DNA of 64,000 nucleotides from assembly GCF_001310275.1 (NCBI RefSeq), contig NZ_LGYZ01000082.1, positions 1-64,000 on the forward strand, given 5' to 3'. Shown in pieces: positions 35,250-44,624 of this stretch (its first letter is position 1; each line of letters starts with the position of its first letter). The translations under genes and the position numbers were made by a program. The notes beneath the pieces are model-generated. The model ran no database searches. It worked only from the letters and a program-made list of their open reading frames with translations, and was not told the DNA's origin. This stretch comes from Nocardia arizonensis (GTDB lineage: Bacteria; Actinomycetota; Actinomycetes; Mycobacteriales; Mycobacteriaceae).

Positions 35250-37738
35250 TCGGCGCGGCCTTGGATCGGCTGCGGCTGTTCAATATCGGCGAACTGCTCG
35301 CGCACCGTGGCCGGACCCTCTTGTCGCTGGCGGTCATGGCGGTCTCGGCGGCGCTGCTGGTCGCGGTGCTCAGCATCTCCGGTTCGGTCACCGGGTCGGT
35401 GGACAAACTCACCTCCGCGCTCGGCGGGCGCGCCCAACTCGAGGTCTCCGGCATCACCGACGCCGGATTCGAACAGGATCTGCTGCCGCGCGTCGCCGCG
35501 ACCCCGGGCGTCGACAAGGCGGTGCCGATGCTGCGCGCGCAGATCGGCGGCGACGCCGACCGGGCGCTGCTCATCGGCGCCGACGCGAATGTCGCCGCGC
35601 TCGGCGGTGATCTGGCCGGACCGATGTCGGCGCGGGCGATGTCGCTGCTGTCGGTGCCCAACGGGGTGCTCGTCGGCAGCGGGATGGGCCGATCCGAGGG
35701 CGATACCTTCCCGCTCGGGTCCGGCACGGTCACGGTGGCGGGCGTCCTCGACGACAAGGCTTCCGCCCAGCTCAACGGCGGCCATATCGTCGCCGCGCCG
35801 CTTCCGTTGGCGCAGCGGCTCACCGACCGGGTCGGCAGATTGGATTCGGTGCAGATCGTGCCGACACCGGGAACCGACGTGGACGAGCTGCGCCGAAACC
35901 TGACCGACGCGGTCGGCGGACGGGCCGTGGTCGCCGAACCGAGTCTGCGCACCGCGCAGGCGGGCGGTGCGATCCAGATCGTGCGCTATTCGACCCTGAT
36001 GTCCTCGGCCGCGGCGCTGATCGTCTCGGCCTTCCTCATCTACAACGCCATGAGCATGGCGGTGGCGCAGCGCAGGCCGACACTGTCGATGCTGCGCGCC
36101 ATCGGCGCCGACCGGGGACCGATGGTGCGCGATCTGCTCGCCGAGGCCGCCCTGCTCGGCCTGCTCGGCAGCGCGGCGGGCGCGGCGCTCGGGATCTTCA
36201 TGGGCCGCTTCGCCATCGACCGGTTGCCAACGGCCATCATGCAATCGGTGGAGGCGCGCACCGAATACCTGGTGCCGTGGTACGCGATTCCGGTCGCGGT
36301 GGCGGCCTGTCTGCTGACCAGTGTGTCCGCCTCCGCGGTGGCCGCACGGCAGGTCTACCGGGTCGAGCCGATCGAGGCGCTCACCCCGGTCGGTGTCGGC
36401 AGCGCCGACACCGCGGGCCCGATCCTGCGCCTGGCCGCCATCGGCCTCGGCCTCACCCTGGCCTGCGTCGCGATCTACACGGCCTTCACCGATCTGGGCC
36501 GCGTCTCACTGGCCGCCATCTCGACCTCGCTCGCCGCCGCCGTGCTCCTGTGTTTCGCCGCCACCGGACCGATCGTGCGGTGCGCGGCCGCCATCGCGCG
36601 CTGGTTCGGCGCACCGGGCGAACTCGGCGCTACCACGCTGGAGCGCGCGCCGCGCCGGGTCTGGGCGACGGCCATGACGGTGCTCATCGGCGTGGCCGCC
36701 ACGGTCGCGGTGGGCGGAGCCTCGCGCAATATGGTCGATTCGGCGACCTCGGGCTTCGACCAATTGGCCGCGACCGACATCTTCGTCAGTCCCGCACCGA
36801 TGGAACAGTTTCCGACCGGGCCGCTGCTGCCCACCGGACTCGGCGCCCGCATCGCGGCGCTGCCGGAGGTCGAGGACGTGGTGCCCGCGCAGATGGCCTT
36901 CGCGACATTGGGAACCGGGCGGGTCATGCTCCAGGGGTACGCCACCGCCCGCGGCGACGTCCGGTTCGACACGATCGACCCGACGGTCATGCCGCGCATC
37001 ACGGCCGGTACCGGCGTCGTCATCTCCCGGGATGTGGCGCGGTCGCTGCACGCGGAGCCCGGGTCGATGGTCGCGCTTCCGACGCCGACCGGGGTGCACG
37101 AAGTCGAAGTGCTCCAGGTGATTCCGTACTTCAGCGCGATCGCGGGCGTCATCGTGCTCGACCTCGACGTCCTGCGCCAGTGGTATCAGCGTCCGGGCGA
37201 GACGCTGCTGTCGGTGCACTTGCGGCCTGGCGCGGACACCGCCGCGGTCGTCTCGCAGATCCGCGGGTTCGCCCCGCAGGGCATGCACGTCGACACGGGC
37301 GCGGAAGCGGTGGCGGCCATATCGTCCAGCATGCGGCAAGGGGCCGCGTTGAGCGGTTCGATCCTCTGGATCGTCGTACTCGTCGCCACGATCGCGCTGC
37401 TGAACACCCTCATGCTCTCGGTACTGGAACGGCGGCGCGAACTCGGCGTGCTGCGCGCGATGGGCACCGGTCGCCGATTCCTGTTGCGCTCGGTGCTGGC
37501 CGAGGCGGCCGGTATCGGAATCGTCGGCGCGACACTCGGTCTGGCCGTCGGCGCGATCGTGCAGTATCTGGCGACGGTCGCGATGGGTCACGCCATGACC
37601 ATCGACATCGTCTACCGGCCCGGCATCGTGATCCTGGTCTACGGCGCGGCGGCGCTGTTGCTCGCCCTGCTCGGCTCCATTCCGCCCGCTCTGCGCGCGG
37701 CCCGTATGCCCATCGTGGAGGCGTTGACGGTCGACTGA
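35246..37738 (+). CDS. FtsX/MacB-type ABC permease
   Basis: An 830-residue permease with the two-module architecture of eight-to-ten-helix actinobacterial exporters. A first helix near 20-45 is followed by an external periplasmic-core-like domain (50-240). Then come three helices with an FtsX module (SSAAALIVSAFLIYNAMSMAVAQRRPTLSMLRAIGA), a central helix pair, a second external domain and a second FtsX module (IALLNTLMLSVLERRRELGVLRAMGTGRR). Overlaps the ATPase gene by 4 bases. Substrate unknown; the divergent two-component system suggests response to an envelope-active compound. It ends 5 bases from the convergent kinase 3 gene. Confidence 0.93.
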   Translation: MIGAALDRLRLFNIGELLAHRGRTLLSLAVMAVSAALLVAVLSISGSVTGSVDKLTSALGGRAQLEVSGITDAGFEQDLLPRVAATPGVDKAVPMLRAQIGGDADRALLIGADANVAALGGDLAGPMSARAMSLLSVPNGVLVGSGMGRSEGDTFPLGSGTVTVAGVLDDKASAQLNGGHIVAAPLPLAQRLTDRVGRLDSVQIVPTPGTDVDELRRNLTDAVGGRAVVAEPSLRTAQAGGAIQIVRYSTLMSSAAALIVSAFLIYNAMSMAVAQRRPTLSMLRAIGADRGPMVRDLLAEAALLGLLGSAAGAALGIFMGRFAIDRLPTAIMQSVEARTEYLVPWYAIPVAVAACLLTSVSASAVAARQVYRVEPIEALTPVGVGSADTAGPILRLAAIGLGLTLACVAIYTAFTDLGRVSLAAISTSLAAAVLLCFAATGPIVRCAAAIARWFGAPGELGATTLERAPRRVWATAMTVLIGVAATVAVGGASRNMVDSATSGFDQLAATDIFVSPAPMEQFPTGPLLPTGLGARIAALPEVEDVVPAQMAFATLGTGRVMLQGYATARGDVRFDTIDPTVMPRITAGTGVVISRDVARSLHAEPGSMVALPTPTGVHEVEVLQVIPYFSAIAGVIVLDLDVLRQWYQRPGETLLSVHLRPGADTAAVVSQIRGFAPQGMHVDTGAEAVAAISSSMRQGAALSGSILWIVVLVATIALLNTLMLSVLERRRELGVLRAMGTGRRFLLRSVLAEAAGIGIVGATLGLAVGAIVQYLATVAMGHAMTIDIVYRPGIVILVYGAAALLLALLGSIPPALRAARMPIVEALTVD

Positions 37739-37743
37739 CCCCG

Positions 37744-40512
37744 TCAGAGCGGAGCCCGCGACCACCAGTCGGCGACCTCGGCGTCGGCCGATGGCTGCGC
37801 CGACTGGGGGTTGCGGGACGTGCCGAGATGGCTGACGTAGACCAGATATTCGGCGCGCGAGGGGTCGTCGTCGAAACTCACCACCATCTTCGAGGTGTAG
37901 AAGTACGGCTGCAACGGCCCGGGCGGATCCTGCACCACCCACATCCGCCGGGTATAGGGCACGCCGGCCTTGACGCCCGCGGTCTCGGTACCGGCGGGCA
38001 GGGCGGCGACCGCGTCCTGTGCGTTTCCGGGGGAGTCGTAGCCGAGGATCGTGTAGTTCAGCCGGCTCGAATCACTGCTCACCCGTACGCATTCCCACGC
38101 GATGGTCCACCGGCTCGACCGCAGGGCAGCCTCCTGCGGCTGGTACAGGTCGCTGGGCCGGAAAGCCGTACACGCCGCGTCCTGATACCCGTCCCCGCGC
38201 ATACCCGGCTCCTGCGGCAGCAGCCGCGGAAACGCGCGTTTGCTGGCGGTCAGCCGATCCGGCGCTCCCGTGGGCACCGCCGAGCGCGGCCCGGCCGATG
38301 TCGACGACGGCGAAGCGGCGGCGGTATCCGACGACGACTCGTCCCCGATCACCACGACCGCGAGCACTCCCACCGCCACCACGATCATCGCGACGACCCC
38401 CACCGCGAGCAACGCGATGAGCATCCCCGTACCCCGGGCCCGCCGCTCCGTACCCCCGCCGTACCCCGGCGCGTACTCCGCCCGGCCGCCCGGCGGCGGC
38501 CCGAACCCTTCCCCCGGTGGCGCGCCGACGTACGGTCCTCCCGGCGCACTCGCGAGCGAACCGCCTTGCGCCCCGGCGGATTCCCCACCGGTGCGCCGTT
38601 CGTCCACCCCGCCCTCGGTCCCCGGCGGCGCTCCCGGCGAGTCCGTTACCCCGGAATCACCGGCGGCGACCGACCCCGCCCCGATCGCACGGTCTCCGAC
38701 CGCCGACGCGGAGCCGGCCCCACCCCCGTATGCCCCCGAGCCCGGCCCGGTCCGGTCCACCGCCCCGGCGCCGCCGCCGGTTCCGTCGACCGTGGACCCC
38801 ACATCTCCCCGCTCGGCCGCGCCGGGTCGGTCGTCATCGACACCGGGCCGATCCGACGCGCTGCCCGCGCCGGATCCGTCCACAACCCCACCCGCGCTCG
38901 TACCTTCCGGCACCGCACCGGGACCCGATCGCTCGGCCGACACGTCCTGTTGCCCTTCCGTCGCCTGCGCGTCCGGGTGTGCGATCGCGGCGCCGGGCGA
39001 GAGGACACCGCTCGGCTGAGCCGCGGGCGATCCCGGCTCGCTACCGGACGGCACGCCGCTGTACCCGCCGGTCCCCCCGGCGTCCGCGGCCACGGGGTCG
39101 GCCTGGGTCGCGTAGGAAACCGTTGCCGCCGAGACGTTCTCGGCCCAACTCGCCGTCGCCCCGGCGACCTGTCCCGCCGCGAGCGCGTCCGCTTCGGCGG
39201 AACCACCCGGGCGCTTCTTCACGAGATCGACGCCTGCGCTCGGTCCGCCCGCGACGCCGCCTGCCTCGGGGCCGGGCACCGCGGTAACGGACTCGACGGG
39301 GAACACGGCGGTCTCGTCGCCCGATGTCCCGACCTGCGGCGCGGCTCGGACGGGAGGCGGCCCCGGCGTGGCGGGAGGCTGCCCCGCCTGCCCGCCCGCG
39401 TACCCGGCGGGCGGATATCCGGCAGCCGCCTCGTATCCCGCGTGGGGAGCGTCGGGACCGTACCCGGGCGGCGCGTATCCCGGCGGCGGGGCGGCGGGAT
39501 AGCCCGGCGGCACGGGATTCGGCGGAGCCTGATAGCCGGGAGGCGCGCCGGCCGGACCCTGCGGCGGAGGCGGTGGGGCGATGGGAGCCGGATACGGGGC
39601 GGGATACGACGCGAGTGGGATTTGGGGCGGGTTGGGCGGAGCCGGGACCTTGGGTGGGGTGGGCAGGCGCGGGCCGGTCGTGGTGGTCAGCGCGTGTTTG
39701 GCGGCCGCGGCGAATTCGGCGCAGGAAGCGTAACGGTATTCGGGACGCTTGGCCATGCCCGCGGCGAGTACGGCGTCCAGTGCCGGATTCAGTCCACGGC
39801 GGCGCACGGCCAGCGGCGGCAGGGCGAGTTGCAGGTGGCCTTTGATGATGTCGGCGGGATTGTCGGCGTCGAAGGGGCCGACGCCGGCCAGCAGCCAGTA
39901 CAGGGCGCAGGCCAAGGCGTATTGGTCGGTGCGCGGGTCGAGGTGGCCGCCGGTCATCTGTTCGGGCGAGGCGTAGGCCAGGGTCGCGGTGAACATGCCG
40001 GTCTGGGTGAGGTGGGTGGATTCCTCGCGCAGACGAGCGATGCCGAAGTCGGTGAGGAAGACCCGTTCCTTCTGCCCGCCCGAGGACCGCGCCAACATGA
40101 TGTTGGCCGGCTTCACGTCGCGGTGCAGCACGCCCATCCCGTGCGCGTAGTCGAGCGCGTCGGCCACGCCCTCGATGATCTGCACCGCGCGTTCGGGCGG
40201 CAGCGTCATGGGGTTGACCGCCGCGGCGTCCACCCCGTCGATGTACTGCATGGCGATCCACAGCATGCCGTTCTCCGAGCCGCGGTCGTACACGGTGACG
40301 ATGCTCGGATGGTCGAGCTGGGCAACCAGATCGGCCTCGCGTTCGAATCGGGCGCGCACCTCGGCATCGGTGAACAGTTCCGTATTGAGCAGTTTGAGCG
40401 CGGTCTGACGGGCGAAACGCGGATGCCGGGCCAGGTATACCGACCCCATGCCACCCTGTCCGAGCAAGCGCTCGATGGTGTAGCCCGCGAACACCTCACC
40501 GCTGTTCAGCAC
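37744..40512 (-). CDS. Transmembrane Ser/Thr protein kinase 3
   Basis: About 922 residues. Kinase domain: LGQGGMGSVYLARHPR, ALKLL lysine, [14 protein letters not shown] and TGMFTATLAYASPEQ activation/APE-like segment (SPE). A very long Pro/Gly/Ala-rich linker follows, first Pro/Tyr-rich then Ser/Gly/Asp-rich. One membrane helix (MLIALLAVGVVAMIVVAVGV) leads to an external domain of about 180 residues that differs from that of kinases 1 and 2 and has two visible cysteines (QDAACTAF, WECVRV). GTG 40512 with AAGGGGG upstream. It is divergent from the second beta-lactamase-fold lipoprotein gene. Confidence 0.93.
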   Translation of the reverse strand: MLNSGEVFAGYTIERLLGQGGMGSVYLARHPRFARQTALKLLNTELFTDAEVRARFEREADLVAQLDHPSIVTVYDRGSENGMLWIAMQYIDGVDAAAVNPMTLPPERAVQIIEGVADALDYAHGMGVLHRDVKPANIMLARSSGGQKERVFLTDFGIARLREESTHLTQTGMFTATLAYASPEQMTGGHLDPRTDQYALACALYWLLAGVGPFDADNPADIIKGHLQLALPPLAVRRRGLNPALDAVLAAGMAKRPEYRYASCAEFAAAAKHALTTTTGPRLPTPPKVPAPPNPPQIPLASYPAPYPAPIAPPPPPQGPAGAPPGYQAPPNPVPPGYPAAPPPGYAPPGYGPDAPHAGYEAAAGYPPAGYAGGQAGQPPATPGPPPVRAAPQVGTSGDETAVFPVESVTAVPGPEAGGVAGGPSAGVDLVKKRPGGSAEADALAAGQVAGATASWAENVSAATVSYATQADPVAADAGGTGGYSGVPSGSEPGSPAAQPSGVLSPGAAIAHPDAQATEGQQDVSAERSGPGAVPEGTSAGGVVDGSGAGSASDRPGVDDDRPGAAERGDVGSTVDGTGGGAGAVDRTGPGSGAYGGGAGSASAVGDRAIGAGSVAAGDSGVTDSPGAPPGTEGGVDERRTGGESAGAQGGSLASAPGGPYVGAPPGEGFGPPPGGRAEYAPGYGGGTERRARGTGMLIALLAVGVVAMIVVAVGVLAVVVIGDESSSDTAAASPSSTSAGPRSAVPTGAPDRLTASKRAFPRLLPQEPGMRGDGYQDAACTAFRPSDLYQPQEAALRSSRWTIAWECVRVSSDSSRLNYTILGYDSPGNAQDAVAALPAGTETAGVKAGVPYTRRMWVVQDPPGPLQPYFYTSKMVVSFDDDPSRAEYLVYVSHLGTSRNPQSAQPSADAEVADWWSRAPL

Positions 40513-40786
40513 CGCCGCCCCCTTCCGTGAACCGCCTCGGGAATGAGCGTAGCGAGTGCGCGGCGGGCGCGAGGTCGCGTCACACGCGGCGGGTGGCCGA
40601 CCGGCACAGCGCATCGCCGGCCAAGCTTACCCGGTGGCCGAACTGCCACGGGATTTCGAATTCTCCGCGAAGATCGGAGAAACTGTAGAGGGAAATGTTG
40701 TATCACCGCCGAAGGGCAACGGGCCGATCCCGAGGACAACGGCCCGCGCCGGTGGTGGGGAGGACACGGCGGTGAGGACGACTGGC

Positions 40787-41668
40787 ATGCTTGTCACATA
40801 TCGAACGATGCTGCGTCTGGCAACCGTCCTCGCCGTATTCACCCTCGGCTCCTGCACCCTGCTCCCGCAACGCCACGAGGCGACCAGCGCGCCGACCATC
40901 ACCATCGACACCGGTGACGGGCGACGCCCCAACTGGTCGCTGAACACGCCCGATTCCCTCGCCGCCGATTTCACCCAGTTGCAGCCGATGCTCGGCGGCG
41001 AGGTCGGGTTGGCGATCATGCCCGTCGGCGGCGGCCGCATGACGGTGTTCGGCGACTGGACCACCGGCATCGCGTGGTCGACCATCAAGGTGCCCTTGGC
41101 CATCGCCGCGCTGCGCCACGACCCCGACGGGGCGCGCCCCGCCGCGGAGGCCGCTATCACGGTGTCCGACAACGACGCCGCCGAAGAACTGTGGCAGTCC
41201 CTCGGCGACGGTCTGGAGGCGGCGCAGGCGGTGCAGAACGTTCTCGACGAGGCAGGCGATCTCACCACCGGCGTGGCAGGCCCGCGAACCACCTTGGACT
41301 ACACCTCTTTCGGTTCCACGGAGTGGACGCTGACCGAGCAGGTGCGCTTCGCCGCCAAACTGCCGTGTCTGTCGCAGACCGACGAGGTGACCAAGCTGAT
41401 GGGCGAGATCACCCCCGAACAGGGCTGGGGCCTCGGCACCATCGACGGCGCGGAGTTCAAGGGCGGCTGGGGCCCCGACGACGACACCGGCGTCTACACG
41501 GTGCGCCAATTCGGCTTGGTGCCCGCCGCGTCCGGCCAGGTCGCCGTCGCTGTCGCCGCACGGGCCGATTCGGGCACCTACGAGGACGGCACCGCGCTGC
41601 TCAATCGGCTGGCCCGACTGCTCGAGCGCCACATCGACGAACTTCGCGGCGGCAAATGTCCGCGCTGA
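40787..41668 (+). CDS. Beta-lactamase-fold serine hydrolase lipoprotein 2
   Basis: About 293 residues, paralogous along its length to the protein at 28490-29374: lipobox TLGSC, GLAIMPVGGGRMTVFGDWTT, STIK active-site motif, SDN, and KGGWG in the KTG place, ending in a C-terminal cysteine (GGKCPR) like its paralogue (GKCSP). It would be lipid-anchored outside the membrane and may process or sense peptidoglycan. Starts at ATG 40787 or GTG 40772, both with purine-rich sites. It ends 4 bases from the convergent response regulator 2 gene and is divergent from kinase 3. Confidence 0.8.
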   Translation: MLVTYRTMLRLATVLAVFTLGSCTLLPQRHEATSAPTITIDTGDGRRPNWSLNTPDSLAADFTQLQPMLGGEVGLAIMPVGGGRMTVFGDWTTGIAWSTIKVPLAIAALRHDPDGARPAAEAAITVSDNDAAEELWQSLGDGLEAAQAVQNVLDEAGDLTTGVAGPRTTLDYTSFGSTEWTLTEQVRFAAKLPCLSQTDEVTKLMGEITPEQGWGLGTIDGAEFKGGWGPDDDTGVYTVRQFGLVPAASGQVAVAVAARADSGTYEDGTALLNRLARLLERHIDELRGGKCPR

Positions 41669-41672
41669 GCGC

Positions 41673-42338
41673 TCAGCCCGGCGTGACCAGCCCGGATTCG
41701 TAGGCCAGCACGACGGCCTGCGCCCGGTCGCGCAGGCTCAGTTTCGAGAACACCTTGGACACATGGGTTTTCACGGTCTGTTCGGCCACGAACAGCGACT
41801 CGGCGATCTCGGTGTTGGACATGCCCTTTGCGATGAGTTCCAGTACCTCGCGTTCACGCGGGGTCAGCGAGGCCAATTCCGGCGCGGGTCTGGCCCGCGC
41901 CGCGGTGCGCCTGCGGGTCACGTCGGCGATCAGCCTGCGGGTCACGGTCGGCGCGAGTAGTGCCTGACCATCGGCGACCACCCGGACCGCGCGCACGAGT
42001 TCCTCCGCGGGCGCGTCCTTGAGCAGGAATCCGCTCGCGCCCGCGCTCAGCGCCTCGTACACGTAGTCGTCGATATCGAAGGTGGTCAGCATGAGCACCC
42101 GCACCGGCGGATCGAAACCGGCGGCCAGTATGTCGCGGGCGGCGTCGAGTCCGTTCATCTCCGGCATGCGGACATCCATCAGCACCACGTCCGGGCGCAG
42201 GCGTTTGGCCTCGGCCACCGCGACCCTGCCGTCGGGCGCGTCACCCACGACGCTGATATCCGGCTGGGCCGCTAGCAGAGCGCCGAACCCCTGGCGCACC
42301 ATCGCCTGGTCGTCGGCGATCAAAACCGTGATAGGCAC
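41673..42338 (-). CDS. NarL/FixJ-family response regulator 2
   Basis: About 221 residues: receiver with IADDQ, phospho-acceptor Asp55 (VLMDVRMPEMNG), LTTFDIDDYVYEAL, LLKDAPAEELV; LuxR domain LTPREREVLELIAKGMSNTEIAESL ... VKTHVSKVFSKL. GTG 42338 is preferred because receivers of this family begin a few residues before the first acidic pair; a longer form from GTG 42365 is possible. It follows its histidine kinase by about 100 bases on the same strand. Confidence 0.92.
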   Translation of the reverse strand: MPITVLIADDQAMVRQGFGALLAAQPDISVVGDAPDGRVAVAEAKRLRPDVVLMDVRMPEMNGLDAARDILAAGFDPPVRVLMLTTFDIDDYVYEALSAGASGFLLKDAPAEELVRAVRVVADGQALLAPTVTRRLIADVTRRRTAARARPAPELASLTPREREVLELIAKGMSNTEIAESLFVAEQTVKTHVSKVFSKLSLRDRAQAVVLAYESGLVTPG

Positions 42339-42440
42339 GGGCCCAGCGTACGGCGATACGGTCACCGCGCGTCTCGGCCGGTCGCTCGCGGGCGCCGGCG
42401 ACCCGGCAGGCGCGAGTCCGAAATCACTTGCCAGGGGCGA

Positions 42441-43643
42441 TCACTCGATGCCGACCGCGGCGATCACCGGATCGCCCGCTTCGGTGATCGGCGGCAGGCG
42501 CGCCTCGACCTCGAATCCGCCGTCGGGCAACGGCGTCGCGGTGACCTCGCCGCCCACCGCCAGCGCCCTGGCCCGCATGCCGGCGATACCGTGTCCGCCG
42601 TTGCCGACCGCGCCACCCGACGTGGCGGCGGCCGCGTTCGTGACCCGCATGCGCAGGTCGTGCCCGTATTCGAGGCGGATCCACACCGGCGCGCCCGGCG
42701 CGTGCCTTGCCGCGTTGGACAGCGACTCCTGTGCGATGCGGTACAGCGCGAGGCCGGTGGTGTGCGGCACCGTGTCGAGGTCGCCCCGCACGGTCCACTC
42801 GATGGTGACGCCCGCCCGTCGCGCCCCCTCGAACAGCGCGAGCACGTCGGCGGCCCGTGGCTGGGGCGCGTGTTCGGGCAGTTGGCCGTCGCTGCGCAGC
42901 ACGCCGAGCATGCCGCGGATCTCGTTGAGCGCCTCACGCGCGGTCGCGCCGATGGAGTCGAATTCCGCGCGGGCGGCCGGACTCACGTCCTCGACCCGGT
43001 AGGGCGCGGTCTGGGCCTGAACCACCACGAGCGACATGTGGTGGGCCACGACGTCGTGCAGGTCGCGGGCGATGCGCGCCTTCTCCTCCAGTATCGCCCG
43101 CCGCGCGCGTTCCAGTTCGTTCTCCTCCTCCTGGCGCAGCAATTGCGCCCGCGAGGACACCAGCCTGCGCACCAGCAGCCCGAACAGCACCACCGCCGCC
43201 AGCCCGATCGGCCATCCCCACGCCGCGCTGACTCCGCCGTCGGACATCGTCGCGCCGAACAGCAGCGAGGTCGCGACCCAGGCGACCGCCACGATCTGCG
43301 GCACCGCGCGCAGTGCCACCGCGAACAGCAGCACGATCAACGAGATGATGTGCACGACCTGGAAGGGCAGGTCGTTGTGCGGCTGATGCGGTATCGCCAG
43401 CGCGATGACCAGCGCCGCGCCCGCCGAGATGGCCCAGCCGAGTGCCGGGTTGGCCCGAACCAGCACGATCGGGAAGGCGGCCAGCGCCGCGACGAACGGC
43501 TGCACCCCCGGTGGCACCGAATGCGTGAGGTGCAGGGTGGGCCAGGAGACGGTGTACAACACCACCGCGACCGCGAGGACGCTCAGGTCGATCCACATCC
43601 GGGGGCTGATCCGCCGGAAGCGGCCACGGCGTTGTCGTTGCAT
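42441..43643 (-). CDS. Sensor histidine kinase 2 (HisKA_3 type)
   Basis: A 400-residue kinase: five or six membrane helices between residues 18 and 162, a coiled segment of Glu/Arg (RQEEENELERARRAI), HisKA_3 motif ARIARDLHDVVAHHMSLV with His196, and HATPase_c (LYRIAQESLSNAARHAPGA, NGGHGIAGMRARA). Partner of response regulator 2. No external sensor domain is visible, so an intramembrane signal is likely. The neighbouring divergent operon encodes lipid-active enzymes, a possible target. Confidence 0.92.
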   Translation of the reverse strand: MQRQRRGRFRRISPRMWIDLSVLAVAVVLYTVSWPTLHLTHSVPPGVQPFVAALAAFPIVLVRANPALGWAISAGAALVIALAIPHQPHNDLPFQVVHIISLIVLLFAVALRAVPQIVAVAWVATSLLFGATMSDGGVSAAWGWPIGLAAVVLFGLLVRRLVSSRAQLLRQEEENELERARRAILEEKARIARDLHDVVAHHMSLVVVQAQTAPYRVEDVSPAARAEFDSIGATAREALNEIRGMLGVLRSDGQLPEHAPQPRAADVLALFEGARRAGVTIEWTVRGDLDTVPHTTGLALYRIAQESLSNAARHAPGAPVWIRLEYGHDLRMRVTNAAAATSGGAVGNGGHGIAGMRARALAVGGEVTATPLPDGGFEVEARLPPITEAGDPVIAAVGIE

Positions 43644-43811
43644 GCCTACGACACTAGAAACCCGCCCCGCCGACCGCCGTCATACCCGCGGGTGAATTCC
43701 GTCCCCGTACCCCGGTGTGAGATCGGGCCCCCGCTCCCCCGCCGCGGTGCACCGGGAACCGCACTCCGGCGGGACGTGCGCGGGCACTGCCCGTTCCTAG
43801 CGTCGTCCACC

Positions 43812-44624
43812 ATGAGCAACCCGAGCACCGCGGCACGTCCGGCCGTCGAGCACGCCGCGCCCGTGACGTTGTCGCCGACCGTTCCGATGCCCCGCGTCCC
43901 GTCGCCGTCGGTCGAGACGACCGACCCGATGACCCCGGCGGCGCTGCGTCGGTGCGGGGCGGTCGCGATGGCGGCATTCACGGTGATGTCCTTCGCCGTG
44001 GCGTTCGCACCGCTCGCCGGCGCGCAACCCACCGTGGCCGTAGCCGAGAACGCCGCGGCGGCACGGGCCGTCGCCCAACTCACGGCCGCGACTCCCGAAA
44101 CGGTCACCCTGCCGGAGGATTTCGCCGAGCTCGCCGGATACCGCCCCGCCATCCTCGACGGTACGAGCGTGCACCCGGACGGTGACTGCTCCTCCCCCGT
44201 GCCGTTGCCCCACGAATTCGAGACCGCCTGCAAGGCACACGATCTCGGCTACGACCTGCTGCGCTACGCCGACCGGTCGGGCGCACCGCTCGGCCCGTGG
44301 GCCCGTCAGGCCATCGACACCGCCTTCGACCGACGTATGCGCCGCGCCTGCGCCGCCCGCTCCGGTTCGGTGGACCGGGCGGGCTGCTTCGCGATGGCCG
44401 ATGTCGCCGATACCGCGGTCGACCTGAATTCCCGCCGCCAGCACTACGGAGTCCCCGTGCTCGAATCCTCCGCCGGCCTCGCGCGGGCCGCCGGAGCGTT
44501 GCTCGGCGCGCTCGGCGCGCTCGGCGTGGCCGGCCTCGTCCTCGCCCGCACGACCCACCGGCGCGGCCGCCGCGGTACCGAATGGCATGCTCGGACCGCA
44601 CCACTCGCGGGAGCCCGCGCATGA
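43812..44624 (+). CDS. Prokaryotic phospholipase A2-like membrane protein
   Basis: A 270-residue protein with a membrane or signal segment at about 50-70, an external domain and a C-terminal membrane helix (AGALLGALGALGVAGLVLA) followed by basic residues. The external domain holds the bacterial PLA2 pattern: cysteines at 126, 140, 180 and 192 and the catalytic His143-Asp144 pair in CKAHDLGYD, with a downstream aspartate (AIDTAFD). It should cleave sn-2 acyl chains of phospholipids at the cell surface, Ca-dependent in known members. Its stop overlaps the start of the next gene (44621-44624), a membrane alpha/beta-hydrolase. Confidence 0.75.
   Translation: MSNPSTAARPAVEHAAPVTLSPTVPMPRVPSPSVETTDPMTPAALRRCGAVAMAAFTVMSFAVAFAPLAGAQPTVAVAENAAAARAVAQLTAATPETVTLPEDFAELAGYRPAILDGTSVHPDGDCSSPVPLPHEFETACKAHDLGYDLLRYADRSGAPLGPWARQAIDTAFDRRMRRACAARSGSVDRAGCFAMADVADTAVDLNSRRQHYGVPVLESSAGLARAAGALLGALGALGVAGLVLARTTHRRGRRGTEWHARTAPLAGARA

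Noticed and set aside
36277..40530. 1417-residue plus-strand frame spanning the permease end and kinase 3
   Set aside because: It runs out of frame through the FtsX-type permease and antisense through the kinase; the composition is Arg/Pro-rich and low complexity.
44297..44620. In-frame upstream extension of the alpha/beta-hydrolase gene
   Set aside because: The extension lies wholly inside the PLA2-like gene in another frame; the ATGA overlap and ribosome site support the start at 44621.
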